Assembly: GCA_015680685.1 (NCBI GenBank)
Contig: MNCI01027444.1
Span: 737,852-769,610, forward strand
Reading direction: 5' to 3'
DNA from: Gnetum montanum
Lineage: Eukaryota; Streptophyta; Gnetopsida; Gnetales; Gnetaceae
DNA: 31,759 nucleotides
Shown here: positions 9,299 through 19,840 of the stretch, one piece after another
How the letters are laid out: every line of letters begins with the position of its first letter
Position numbering within the stretch: the stretch's first letter is position 1
Notes under the pieces: model-generated
What the model saw: only the letters and a program-made list of their open reading frames with translations
Databases searched by the model: none
What the model was told of the DNA's origin: nothing
Program-made: the position numbers and the translations under genes

Positions 9299-12200
9299 TT
9301 ATTTGCCTGCTTCAATTTTGAACCCAGCTGCCTCCAGACCTTTCCAGTTGTTTACTGTATCTCTTAAAGAGTCAAATCCCTGAAACGTTCAAAAGTTATA
9401 AAGAAAATTAGTTAGAAAAAGCCTAACACCTCATGAAAATTTTAAGGTACTTGGCACACTAAAATTCGAAAACTTAAAATGCAAAAGCTTCTTGTAAATC
9501 TGGATTACAAACCATTCTTTCTACGAAATCGCCAAACGACTCTTCGTGAAGGCGCTCCTTATTCCATGCGAAAAACATGGGCTCCAAAACATTTTCTAAC
9601 GTTTGAACCTTAACCTTGTCCATGAAGGGCTTTGCGAGTCGTGTTTGGCTGGGTGTTCCACCAAGCCAAATCTGGTAAATGCAAACGCAGATACTTAGCA
9701 TACATATAAACTTGAATATTGATTTTCACCACAAGCCCACGTATTTCTTTTATGTATTTAAAAAAACACGTAGATTTTGAAACTTCAAAAAACCAACATT
9801 CAGCATAACTAAGCATGAATAGCCATGCCAGTCGTGAAATACTTGGTAGAAAAATATTTTTCTAACAGTGGGTTTTGAATTTGGTATTTTAATAAGCTAC
9901 TTTTCACTCTTCCAGAAAGCATAAAAACCATGTGAAATTCGCCAAAGCATCAACCCTAACGAGTGCCAAAAATATTGGCAATTTCAGGATCCGAAACATG
10001 GAGAAATTAGTAAATCAATAAAGCATTTAAAATATCTCCTCCACAACATGTATTTCATCACTATGAAAATAATTAAAACTTGCCAGGATGATTGTACTTT
10101 ACCGTCCAGTGGTTTTGCAAAACTGCTTACAGCCAATACAGATTTATGTGTGCTTGAAGCGTCACAGGTAGTTTTCAACTGTTAAACTATGTTAAATACT
10201 GGAAGCTTCCACCATATTCAATGAAAGAACCTTCTCCTTCAGCTGAAAAAACCCCGATAACATTTCTCTCAACTCACCTCAAATGACTTTGCTAATCCAG
10301 TATTATTCATTGATTCTCTGCTGTCGAGGTTGATGAAACAAAATTTGCGAAACGATAGTGCAGCAAAGGTAATAAGGTTGACAGGTCGCGGATGTTTGGT
10401 GTCATTAAAAGAGGTTAATATGTTTATGTTAATGGTTCCTGCTTAGAAAATTATTTTCAATCACATAGAACCTGAACCTGATCCTCGAAGCACAATTTAT
10501 TCAAATATGTGAAAGGCATACAACACTGATTACCTGAGCAGTGGAAATTTCATCACAAGATGGTGAATCCTTCAATTTGTTTTAAAGATCCAGGAACATC
10601 ATACAAACACAATTGAAAGTACATGGCAAGGTATCAAAACTTCATTTCCTAAATTTAATACCAACCAAGAGTGACAAGATTTTTACATGTTAGAATATAT
10701 ATGTGGAGGAGAAGATTTGTCAACAGAAAGGAAGATACATTTCTCACATTCATTCAGCATATTATCAAATATGAAGAAGAGTAAAGGAAAATAGCAAGAT
10801 AAAAGTTACATTTTGCAGGTTTAAAATGCAATTATGTTAATTTTCCCATAACAATTGTTCCTGTGATAAAAACCTGCAATTATGCTTTCATTACCATTGT
10901 AATTTTGTTTGTGCACAAACATTTTCCTGAAAGCAGTATTGGCTGGGTTCCGTAATGTAAAATCATCCCAATATTAATAGAAATAACAATGGGGACCGCA
11001 CCTCTTTAGATTTTTGTTTTCATATACCAGTTCAAACATGCATTCATGCCCCAGAAATCAGAGGCGTTATGCGGACGAAAAACAAGTTAAAGCTACTTTC
11101 AATTGTCACTCTTATCGTCAAATTTTTTTTCTCCTTGATAGATCGACTACAGATGCAAGTAATAAACCATTTGAAATTTTGAAAAATCTTCAAGTAATCT
11201 CTTTACGGTTGTCCTATCCTTCCACAGCATTGAAAACTTAACTGAAAAGTACATACCTGATAGCTGTTCGGTCCATCCCCAACGAAACCCAGCTCAGCCA
11301 TGTACGGCCTTGCACATCCATTGGGGCATCCAGTGAACCTTATCACCATTGAATCTGAGTATTTTAAGCCAACCTAGCAATAAAAAACAATTCATGCATT
11401 TCATAAGGGGGTAAACGATCAGATACTGATGTTCAGTGGGAACATGAGAATTTTATGATGAATTCCATAAATTTCTGTTTTTGAAATTACACAAAAAAGT
11501 TAATGTGAAGAAGACTATAATATACCTTATTAAAAGCCGTCCGCACCCTCTTAAGAATATCAGGGCTTCCACGCTCTGCCTCTGTTATCGCAAGTGGACA
11601 CAATGGTAGGGCAGGGCATGCCATTGCCGTAACATTAAGAGGATCAAGATAAGCAGGATCCTATTTGCAAAATATAAAAAATGAAATTCAAAAATATGAA
11701 ATACTGGCCGAGATAAAATACGCAACGAAAAATCAATGAAATACATATGGCAACCAAAACAAGGTGGTCTGAATGATAAATCATATTCTAGATGGATCAT
11801 TTCTGGATCTTACCTTAATCACCAAACTATATTTACATAGCCCTAACATTGATGCTAGTCTCTAATCAGAAAGCAAGAAAAATCTACTCAAGTGCACAAC
11901 TGTTCTGATGAATATTGTTGCACACTTTCTATATATATAATGAGATATTCATGCAAGCAGATTTTGCTCATTCAAAATACATATATTATGAACTCAGTTA
12001 ACGGGTATATTAATAAACAAATCAGCACTATAAAGATTACAGCAAGCAGAAGCATCGGTCGCAGTGACTATAATTTCCATGACATATATAGAAATTTCAT
12101 CTACATTGTTTATGTGTCATTTCATGTATTTTAATGTGTTAGGAAACATAAATCTACAAACTCAGATCATGAATTTCCATAGATATGGGTCTACTTTGTA

Positions 12201-15200
12201 ACTGATAATTAGTTTCTCAATAGATCTTCTAGGTTTTGTCAGCCGAGCCCATTTCCATGGCAGATAGTAGAAACTGGTCCTTTCGTGGGCTCTAACTCGA
12301 AGTTTAAACTGTCACCTTAAACAAATGATTAATTGCAAAGTTTTTTAGAGATAAAGATGACATAATCCATAATTTTCTGGAGCTATTACACTTGGCAACA
12401 GATATTGCAGTAGAATGCAATCAGAAAACTAGAATAATATAATTCAATTGTATTGCTATTTCGGTTTTCAATTAAAGAATCATAACCGTACATCCGACAA
12501 CCTCTGGAGATTTCGATCTTACATAGTTGTCATATTATGCATTGATTTTTGTCTTAAAGGAAACATTCATGACCATTCACAATTCAATGCCAGATGAGAT
12601 AGAGAAGGTAGAACGTTGGCAAAAATCCTTACCACAATGAAAACAAGGTGCCAGCGTGAATATACCTTCTGCTTAAACAGATGCATTGGCATGTAGGCTC
12701 CTTCCAAAGCAGCTTATTGCAAGCTCGATAGAATCAAACAAAAGACATACATCGGCAAAAAACCAATGAATAGCAAGGACTTCCATAGTTGGCACAAAAG
12801 TCAATGTCCAAACAATAGCAATAGCATTAGGAGCTTAACAGATGCACAATTTGGCCATCAAAAGGATGTCATCGAAGGTTATCATCATTATCTAGGCATC
12901 CTAGGTCATTACATAAAGTGCAGATTGGAAAGTAAAAATCATCGTTAGATATACAGCATGTACAGATGGTTTCCGATGAACAAAATCAAGGATCCCACTT
13001 TAGTTATTATTAGTTTTCAGCTTCCAAAGTAGTCAAGGCAAGATATTTAATAAGATTAACAGTTTTTCAGGGAACATGACAACCAAAACATCTAGATATT
13101 TTCTATCGTAGGCATAATTCTTCAAACATATGTTTACAAAACCAAATAAAAGATGATGATGGTTAAAAGCACAGAGAGAGATACTTATATATTTTGTCAT
13201 GTAGAGGTAGTAATCTCAGACATCAAATGAAAACAACGGTAAAACAATATTCTTTTAAGAAATTATAGTTACTTGTATGAAATAAAATCCAATACTTGCG
13301 ATCCCAATCCTAAAAATAAATGCAAAGAATATGGGCAACGTTGAAAACTGTACCAGTAAGCCTATTTGCGCAAGTGTAGCAGAAACGTGTCTTTTCCAAG
13401 ATGGGTCAATATCACACAAAAGCATATTCTGATTAGGAGTAAGACGAACATTGAGGCTATACTTTTCAATCAGCTCACGCAGAGTCGTCTTTTGAGAACC
13501 TTTGATTCTGCCATTGTCAACATGAACACCACAGAACAATTTGCCATCGCCCTGCAATGAACATTCTCTGTCAGATAGAGTTCATTATAAAAATTGTAAA
13601 TTGACTCTCTTTGGGCAATAACATAATTATTAACCTGCTCATGCCAACCCAAGTAACTCTTAAACTCCCACTCTGGCAGTTCCTTGAAAGCCTCAAACTG
13701 CTTTCCATAATAACCTTCCACAACAGACCTAAACTTGTCTATTCCCCATTTTTCTACAACATACTTCAGTCTGCTGTATTTCCTATCATCTCTCCTTCCA
13801 TGATCTCGCTGGGTGCAAACAATAGCTTTTACAGCGTAAAGAATATCTTCCTTGGGAACATACCCAAGAGGTTCTCCAAGACGAGGGAAAGTAGTGTCCA
13901 CCCTAAGTGTTCTTCCCATGCCACCGCCAACCTACAAGAACATCCAAACTATTTATCTTAAGGTCTGGAGCCAACCGAAAAAAAGGAAAAGAAAAAGAAA
14001 CCAAAACAAAAACAAAGTCAAAAAACCTTAGATGCTGGAAAACATGCAAAATAATTGCAAATCAACGGGGCATGTTAGCAAGCTTACGTAAATGTTGAAT
14101 CCTTTGGGCTCTCCGCTTTCATCTGAAATAACAACGAGCCCTATATCATTGGTCAAAATATCAACAGAGTTGTCGGTTGGAACAGTCACCGCTACTTTGA
14201 ACTTCCTTGGCAAAAATTGCGTTCCATAGATTGGCTCCGGTGAATTTTCAAAATTTGTTCCATGAGAATTATCATTACGGGCTTCAACCACATCTGGTGG
14301 ATCCGCTGACATTATCTTCTCCCCATCGACCCAGACATCATAATATGAGCCGGATTGCGGGGCAAGAAGAGCAGCAATTTTCTCTGCAGTTTCAGTTGCA
14401 AGCATGTAATCCTTTCGGTCATAGTAAGGCGCTGCAGGGGCTAGAACATTTCTGTTCACATCCCCGCAGGCTCCAAGGGTAGAACCCATATTTCTAATGA
14501 TTGTAGCTATAACTGTTTTCAGATTTTTCTTTATAACACCGTGCAGTTGAAATGTCTGCCTTGTGGTAAGACGCAAAGTACCGATACCAAATTCATCCGC
14601 AAGGCTATCCATTACCAGGTATAGCTGATTTGGAACTATCCCTGATGGATTCTTAGTTCGAAGCATGAACTGGTAAGACCTAGCACCGCGTTCATCTCTG
14701 TCATACTGTTGATAACTTCCATGAAATTTAATAAGCTGTACTGCACTTTCATTAACATTTGGTGCTTCCGTTTCCAATTCATCCTTCAGAGGATACCGCA
14801 AGAAGTTACTCTGTTCTTTGATAATCTCAACTTTGCTGCGCTTGGTCTGCGAAGCCGCCGATTTGGACGGCTAAACAAATTTTCAAGATATTAAAGGTGG
14901 ATTGTTCAAGGGGCAAATAGTAGAAAGAAAGAAGAATCTATCTTTACAAGAATACATAAACAAATGAGCTCTTAAAATACATCATTGTTCAAATGGCGAC
15001 ATGAAAAAAGAATTGTAATTCCACCTAAATAACACAATAACGAACACAAGGTACTGGCTTCGGAATCTGATCGCCTTCAAAAATAAAACTCAATCATATC
15101 ATTACATAACCATAGAAACAAAATATACATCATCAACTATATTCATACAAACAAACGTTAATCGAAGATAACCAAAGAAAAAATTCAAGCCCTCGCATTA

Positions 15201-15648
15201 TCATATCTTCATTTAGCCTAAATAAAACAGGAAGGAACAAAACATAGAGGAACCGAAATCACATGAGCTCAGAAAACTGAATCATCGTGAACGGCAAAAC
15301 AATAACACAATAGCAAGATCATAAAATAAAAATTTTCATGAACGATGATAACACATATATCCATGAAAGCGAAATTTTGCCAAAATCCCATCAAAGAACG
15401 AATCCGAGACCAAACGTCTGAGGAGGCGTTCAATCATTTTCTTGACAATCTGCAAATCGCATCGACAATCGAGGAGCAGCGTCTCACGAAATTTCACCGA
15501 AGAAAAAGGGGGCAAAACTCACCGCAGAAACAGCCTTAACGACGAAAGCAGAAGAAGAAGAAGAAGAAGGGAACCCGCGGCGATAGGTAAAACTTCTAAG
15601 AAGCCGCGTTTCGCAGTAGTAAGAAGCTCCTCCGAGCGTGCTCGCCAT
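9299..15648 (-). CDS. SIR: Ferredoxin-dependent sulfite reductase, chloroplastic
   Basis: Reduces sulfite to sulfide with six electrons from ferredoxin, using siroheme and a 4Fe-4S cluster, in plastid sulfate assimilation. Eight exons, all ending in phase 0: 15648-15523, 14870-14088, 13931-13635, 13551-13354, 11660-11526, 11373-11257, 9671-9513 and 9379-9299, giving 631 aa (Arabidopsis enzyme about 640). Residues 1 to about 55 are a Ser/Arg-rich transit peptide. Diagnostic segments are [17 protein letters not shown] (54-70), LRTK with Arg113, [10 protein letters not shown] (144-153), [10 protein letters not shown] with Arg182, and LPRKFK with Lys265 and Lys267; these match the basic residues known to bind sulfite and siroheme. 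Cluster ligands are Cys483-x5-Cys489 and Cys529-x3-Cys533 (GCPNGCARP), the last bridging to siroheme. The Cys ligands, rather than overall similarity, and the close match to plant SiR set it apart from nitrite reductase. Introns 4 and 6 are long (about 1.7 and 1.6 kb). Start: ATG 15648 with a GCCATGGCG context; an in-frame ATG at 15678 would add ten residues. Confidence 0.96.
15551..15569. repeat. (GAA)6 microsatellite inside SIR exon 1
   Basis: Six GAA units on the + strand are read on the minus strand as six consecutive TCT serine codons of the SIR transit peptide. A change of repeat number would keep the frame and alter only the length of the Ser run. Confidence 0.8.
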
Positions 15649-16110
15649 GGCCGCCGCGGCACCTGCGGAAGCCTCCATTCTCGACGCTCGAGCGAAAATT
15701 CGCAAACGTTTTACAAAATTCCGGCGCAAAAACCTCTGCCGATATCAGAAGAAGATGATACAAATTACGTTGAACTCGTGGATGTTGCAAACGTGGACCG
15801 AAATCGGAGAAGCGAAGCGCGTGTGAGGCACAGATTCGTGTTATATTCTAAATTCATGGCCGCCCCGCAGATTCTCGCAGACAAGGACAAAGCGCGGACG
15901 TGTTCAATGAACGTGGACGTGATTCCGAGTCACCGAAGCCGCTTTCGTTGATACCCGTCCTTTTTTTTCTCCTCTTTTTCTTAAAAAAATGAATGTTACG
16001 GCTCCTGCATTCTCTTCGGAAGGACAAATGCTGGTTCTGGGATTCGTACCTGGTGCAAAAGAAGTTCGCGACCATTTTTGAAGTAGGCCTGCTGAAGTCT
16101 CCACGTCAGC
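15649..16110 (-). promoter_or_regulatory. SIR 5' leader and probable promoter region
   Basis: The DNA next to the SIR start is richer in GC and CpG than its surroundings up to about 15950, as is usual around the 5' end of a housekeeping gene. A run of Ts and Cs on the + strand (15958-15990) follows. I found no clear TATA box on the minus strand, so the promoter may be TATA-less. The extent is inferred. Confidence 0.4.
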
Positions 16111-16119
16111 ATAGGATTA

Positions 16120-16240
16120 GTAGAACCAAAGAATGGTTCAAAAGCAAGCTTTTGTTTTGGTTCTACAAAAACTATGCCACCTCAAGTTTGTAGAACCAAA
16201 AAATGATTTTAAAAGGAAGTTTTGTTTTCGATTCTATAAG
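16120..16240. repeat. Pair of related inverted-repeat units (MITE-like)
   Basis: GTAGAACCAAA at 16120-16130 is perfectly inverted at 16156-16166 (TTTGGTTCTAC), with a second small palindrome CAAAAGC-AA-GCTTTTG inside. A diverged copy follows at about 16189-16240 (GTAGAACCAAAAAATG to TTCGATTCTATA). Traces recur at about 16320-16350 (AAAACCAAAACTTGATTCTAC), and CCAC(A/G)TCAGCAT-like tags border the units. This looks like fragments of a small foldback element. No coding capacity. Confidence 0.4.
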
Positions 16241-16579
16241 CCACATCAGCATGGAAGTTGTGCATAAGCAAAATAAGAAAAGCCAAAAAAATAACAAAGA
16301 CTAATTCATTATCAACGCTTGTAAAACCAAAACTTGATTCTACACAATGGTTCTTCTTATAGTCCACAATGTCAGCATAACGATTAAACAAAGATCAACA
16401 TACGAAGATATAGATATTAAAATAAGAATGAAACTTCAACATAAAAGCCTTTGAAAATTTTAAGAAGGCAAAATCATCATAAGCTCATTAACCGCTACAT
16501 CAGCTTAATGAAGGACTAGAAATCAATTCTACAAAAAAGTTGTATAAAGTGTTCAAGCAACAAAATTAGTGATCAAACT

Positions 16580-16625
16580 ACTCATGCCATAACTCGAACC
16601 TAGGATCTCCCAAGCTTTAATGATC
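16580..16625 (-). repeat. Box B-like tRNA-derived fragment
   Basis: The minus strand reads GGGAGATCCTAGGTTCGAGTT, matching a polymerase III box B core (GGTTCGA) in the setting typical of plant tRNA-derived repeats. No convincing box A is found at the right distance, so this is probably a SINE fragment. Confidence 0.25.
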
Positions 16626-16940
16626 TTTCAATTCCTTTAAAAGTAGTAGCTTATGAAATTAAAAAAGTGTAATGACCCAAGACAAATGCCAATTGTTGAT
16701 TTCAACAACTTAGTTCAAAGTGAGTGAATTAAAATTGAAACTTTAAGCTAATAACTGTTAGAGCTACACAAAGTTTTGAATTGCAAAGCAAAGCTAAGAC
16801 CAAGTCTGCAAAGCTAGAAGCACAAGTTGACCTATAGCTCAAGTTTTTTCACAAATTCAAAATTTGAAGTATTCAAAATGTTGCATAAGGAAAGAGAAGC
16901 ACCTCAAATGTTCTAGGATATGGACACCTTTAGCTTCTTA

Positions 16941-17102
16941 GATTACTTGCAGTCATTCAAGTTTAATATTTTTCGACTATGTCAGTGGATAGATATTAGG
17001 CATTTGAAGCTAGAACTAGATGATTACTTGTAGTCATTCAAGTTTAATATTTTTCAACTATGTCAATGGATAGATATTAGGCATTTGAAGCTAGAACTAG
17101 AT
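16941..17102. repeat. 81-bp tandem duplication (two copies)
   Basis: Copy 1 is 16941-17021 and copy 2 is 17022-17102, directly adjoining. They differ at three of 81 positions, all C-to-T or G-to-A in copy 2. 81 is a multiple of three, so the decayed frame continues through both copies, but one change makes a TAG stop in copy 2. Confidence 0.9.
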
Positions 17103-17641
17103 GAAAGAGAATTCTTTGATAATGATAAGAAGCATGACTTGGTGGAGAAATTAGGGCTCAAATGTATTGAAACTATGGAAGACTAATACCAAGTATATGA
17201 GAAGATAGGTTTTCACAAGCTCAATTTCAAGCCAACAACAAATATGATCAAAGATATTAGCAATCGAATAGTAGCTGAAACCTTATATGAGAAGGATAAG
17301 CTTCATTTGAGAGGAAACATGAAGTGATATATTGACATCAACTCAAGAAAGACATACGATCTCTATAGCATTATAGAATCAGGTATTAGTGAAGGGGAAG
17401 TGTAACAAATCAATTAGGAGGTGCTAGAAGATTCCAAAATATAAGGAAGGTTGCTAAGCTCTCATCAAAGTAGCTTGCCAAAGCATGATGGTATAGAAAT
17501 ACGATTCCAAAGGCAAATGAGCTCAAGTTCTACTGGAAAATTTTCATTGAAGCATTTAATTTCTACACAAGTCATAAGATTAACTTGATTAGAGATTATC
17601 ATATTTGGGCTTAGGTAGTTTTGGAGAATGGTCGGAATTTC

Positions 17642-17689
17642 TTTCTAGTATAATAAGTGAATGATTTTCTAGTATAATAAGTGAATGAT
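17642..17689. repeat. 24-bp tandem duplication (two copies)
   Basis: TTCTAGTATAATAAGTGAAT starts at about 17642 and again 24 bp later; the copies adjoin and are nearly identical. Confidence 0.85.
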
Positions 17690-18238
17690 GTTCTACAAAA
17701 TAGAGCTTGTCAAAAATTCATGAGAAGGGAACTCACTTAAGTTTAAGCTCATTTCTCATGGATTTCTTATTAAGTGAAATTCTAGAACCAAAACACATGA
17801 CACCTATTTTTGGAGGTTATAGTTCATAATGCAAAGCTCAACTAGAAGATCCCTACTATGATTTCTTCCCACTTATTTATCACACGAGCTATTTTGATTC
17901 TTAGGCCCTAGAATTCCTAATGAATTGTGTTTACCCCCCATTTGCTTAAATTCATTCTAAGAACACTCCCACCTAGGATTGATTAGCAAATAATTAATGA
18001 AGTCAAAAAGAAATGTCATGGAGTTGTTTTTCTTCATGCTAGGTATAGTAATATTGATAGAAGGTTTTGAAGAATAGGCCCACAAGCTCCCAAGATTTGT
18101 ACCTCTATATTTGGTAACTTTGAAGGCAAGAAGATAGATGTAGAAATACCCTCTTAGGCATCATTACAAACCCAAAGAGGGTTTTCGTAGTAAATTCAAC
18201 TTTTGAGAATTCAATAATGCCGAACATCTAAAGTGAAT

Positions 18239-18294
18239 GACCAAAAGGTACAAACAATGTGATTGACCAAAAGGTACAAAAAACAATGTGATTA
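18239..18294. repeat. 26-bp imperfect tandem duplication
   Basis: GACCAAAAGGTACAAA...CAATGTGATT occurs at 18239 and again at 18265. The second copy carries a 3-bp A insertion. Confidence 0.8.
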
Positions 18295-18404
18295 GCCTAA
18301 TGAAATGAGCATTGTTTAAAGGAGAGCTTCAAATAAGGAAGTATATTAAGCTAAGGATGAGGCAGGGACAACTAAGGAAGAAGTTTGTCAATAGTGAAAT
18401 CATG

Positions 18405-18494
18405 TTGATGGATAGGTAGTAAAAAACATCCTTTAGATAGAGAATCATTTCAATGGATAGAGAGTAGAAAACATCCTTTAGATAGAGACTTTCC
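18405..18494. repeat. 45-bp tandem duplication (two copies)
   Basis: ATGGATAG...GTA-AAAACATCCTTTAGATAGAGA occurs at 18408 and again at 18453, with a few substitutions between the copies. Confidence 0.8.
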
Positions 18495-18582
18495 TTAGGA
18501 GTACATAAACATAATGGAGGAAAATTACTAAAATTACTTATCTTGAAAGCTTGACAATCCAGAAGAAAATCTACATGATGCA

Positions 18583-18673
18583 AAATTTCCTCTCATCAAT
18601 GCTAAATTGGCTGCTTAAACTTTGATAAATTTCCTCTCATCGGTGCTAAATTTATCAAAGTTTAAGCAGCCAA
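18583..18673. repeat. 44-bp duplication combined with a 26-bp perfect fold-back
   Basis: The motif AAATTTCCTCTCATC-TGCTAAATT occurs at 18583 and 18627. The piece after copy 1 (18607-18632, TTGGCTGC...AAATTT) returns as its exact reverse complement at 18648-18673, with a 15-base loop. The order is A, B, A', B-inverted. The transcript or single strand would form a 26-bp perfect hairpin. Confidence 0.9.
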
Positions 18674-18823
18674 AAAAGCTCAAACTGAGATAATCAGGGC
18701 AAAGAAAGAAAAGCACCAAAAACTATTAAAACAATAATAGCTGGAACAGCAGCAATTACAATAATTGCAGCAGCAAACAAGAAGAACAAGAACAGTTTAG
18801 ATAATGTGAAAGCTCAATCCTCA

Positions 18824-18896
18824 GATCATCATTAGCTCTAACTATATTACTACATTGGAAGATCATCATTAGCTCTAACTATATTACTACATTGGA
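18824..18896. repeat. 37-bp tandem duplication (two copies)
   Basis: GATCATCATTAGCTCTAACT and the bases after it occur at 18824 and again at 18861, identical over 36 of 37 bases. Confidence 0.9.
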
Positions 18897-19015
18897 TTTT
18901 CCTTCTAGCTATTTGATGAAAGGTGCCAGCTCCTTCAAAGTGAAGAAAAAAAAAAGGAGAATCATCTTGAGCCAAAAGCTTCAGACTAAGCCAGAGAAAT
19001 GAACATTATTTTTCC

Positions 19016-19131
19016 TTATAAAAAAGATGATTCACTAACAAGAGGGAAAAAGCTCATAATAACTCATCAAGATTTATAAAAAAGATGATTCACTAACAAG
19101 AGGGAAAAAGCTCATAATAACTCATCAAGAT
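19016..19131. repeat. 58-bp perfect tandem duplication
   Basis: 19016-19073 and 19074-19131 are identical over 58 bases (start TTATAAAAAAGATGATTC, end ATAACTCATCAAGAT). The length is not a multiple of three, so it would shift any reading frame. Confidence 0.9.
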
Positions 19132-19840
19132 AATATCTGAGGCTATAATCCTTTAAATCAGAGACGGGGGATACATAGTCAACAACAAAATTGCAAAGCT
19201 CAGCTCAAATAATTTCTGATTCAAAATGATTAAGAAATAACAAATCTAAAAGATGAGCTCAAAGATTCCAAAGATTTAAATAAACAAATAAAGGCAACAA
19301 TTACAATAAAGAAGTCTTTGTTAGAAAAGACGGAATAGGCTAATTTGCACTTGAAAAAGAGATTGAGTGTAAGCTCAAAATTGGAAGAAGCAAGAGAAAA
19401 AATTCAGATCATCTCAAAATTAAAAGAGGCAAAGAGAAATTTCAGATCATTCGTATTTACTACAACCTAACTTTCAAAAGCTAATCTCTGAATTTAATTT
19501 TCAAAAAGAATGGAAGTGAGAGAAGAGGTTGATGAAACCAAGAAAAATTAAATCCTGCATGAATAAATTGATCAAAGAGCATCAAGACTTGGTCAAGACA
19601 GCCACAAAGATGAAAGACATTGCCGCAATTCAAGAAGGGGTTTTAGATAATGTAACGATGGCAGCTATTAAAGTCATGACTGAAATTAATCAAAAGAAAA
19701 TGGAATTTAAACAAGCTTATTTTATGGCAGGAGGAGTTGCATTATACGAATTAGCTAATTCATTATCTGAATTAGGGGCTAGTAAGTCTAGAGCTGAAGA
19801 AGTTCTTCAGAAGCCGGATCAATCAGAGCCGACAAACTGA

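Larger units (their letters stand above)
16780..19840 (+). pseudogene. Second decayed coiled-coil ORF, repeat-derived, with an open C-terminal piece (19532-19840)
   Basis: A coding-like frame can be followed through ATG 16920 (MDTFSFLDYLQSFKF...) and then through several frames to a stop at 19838-19840. Stops again sit where Gln is expected, for example EAPQMF-stop-D (TAG), ED-stop-YQ (TAA) and LLKQ-stop-stop-LEQQQLQ-stop. The middle (about 18650-18790) is a Gln/Lys-rich coiled coil. The 19252-19550 part (DELKDSKDLNKQIKATI..., KLEEAREKIQ, MEVREEVDETKK) is also coiled coil and passes by a one-base frameshift into the last piece. That piece is open for 103 codons from ATG 19532 and ends in GGVALYELANSLSELGASKS and PDQSEPTN. 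I recognise no family, no reverse transcriptase and no flanking LTRs. A dead non-autonomous element or a decayed low-complexity gene are both possible. The interior is riddled with short tandem duplications. Confidence 0.45.

Noticed and set aside
13611-13961. 116-codon + strand ORF
   Set aside because: Lies antisense to SIR exon 3, which is fully explained on the minus strand by conserved sulfite reductase sequence.
9299-15648. Nitrite reductase as an alternative name for the siroheme enzyme
   Set aside because: The protein follows plant sulfite reductase closely throughout, including the [12 protein letters not shown] start of the mature part and the C-terminal GFDSLRD segment.
15442-15951. 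169-codon + strand Arg/Ser-rich ORF
   Set aside because: Antisense to SIR exon 1 and its GC-rich leader; the Arg/Ser content comes from the GAA repeat and CpG-rich DNA.
16941-19131. CRISPR-like or satellite array
   Set aside because: Each repeat has only two adjoining copies, unit lengths differ, and there are no regular spacers; this is plant nuclear DNA.
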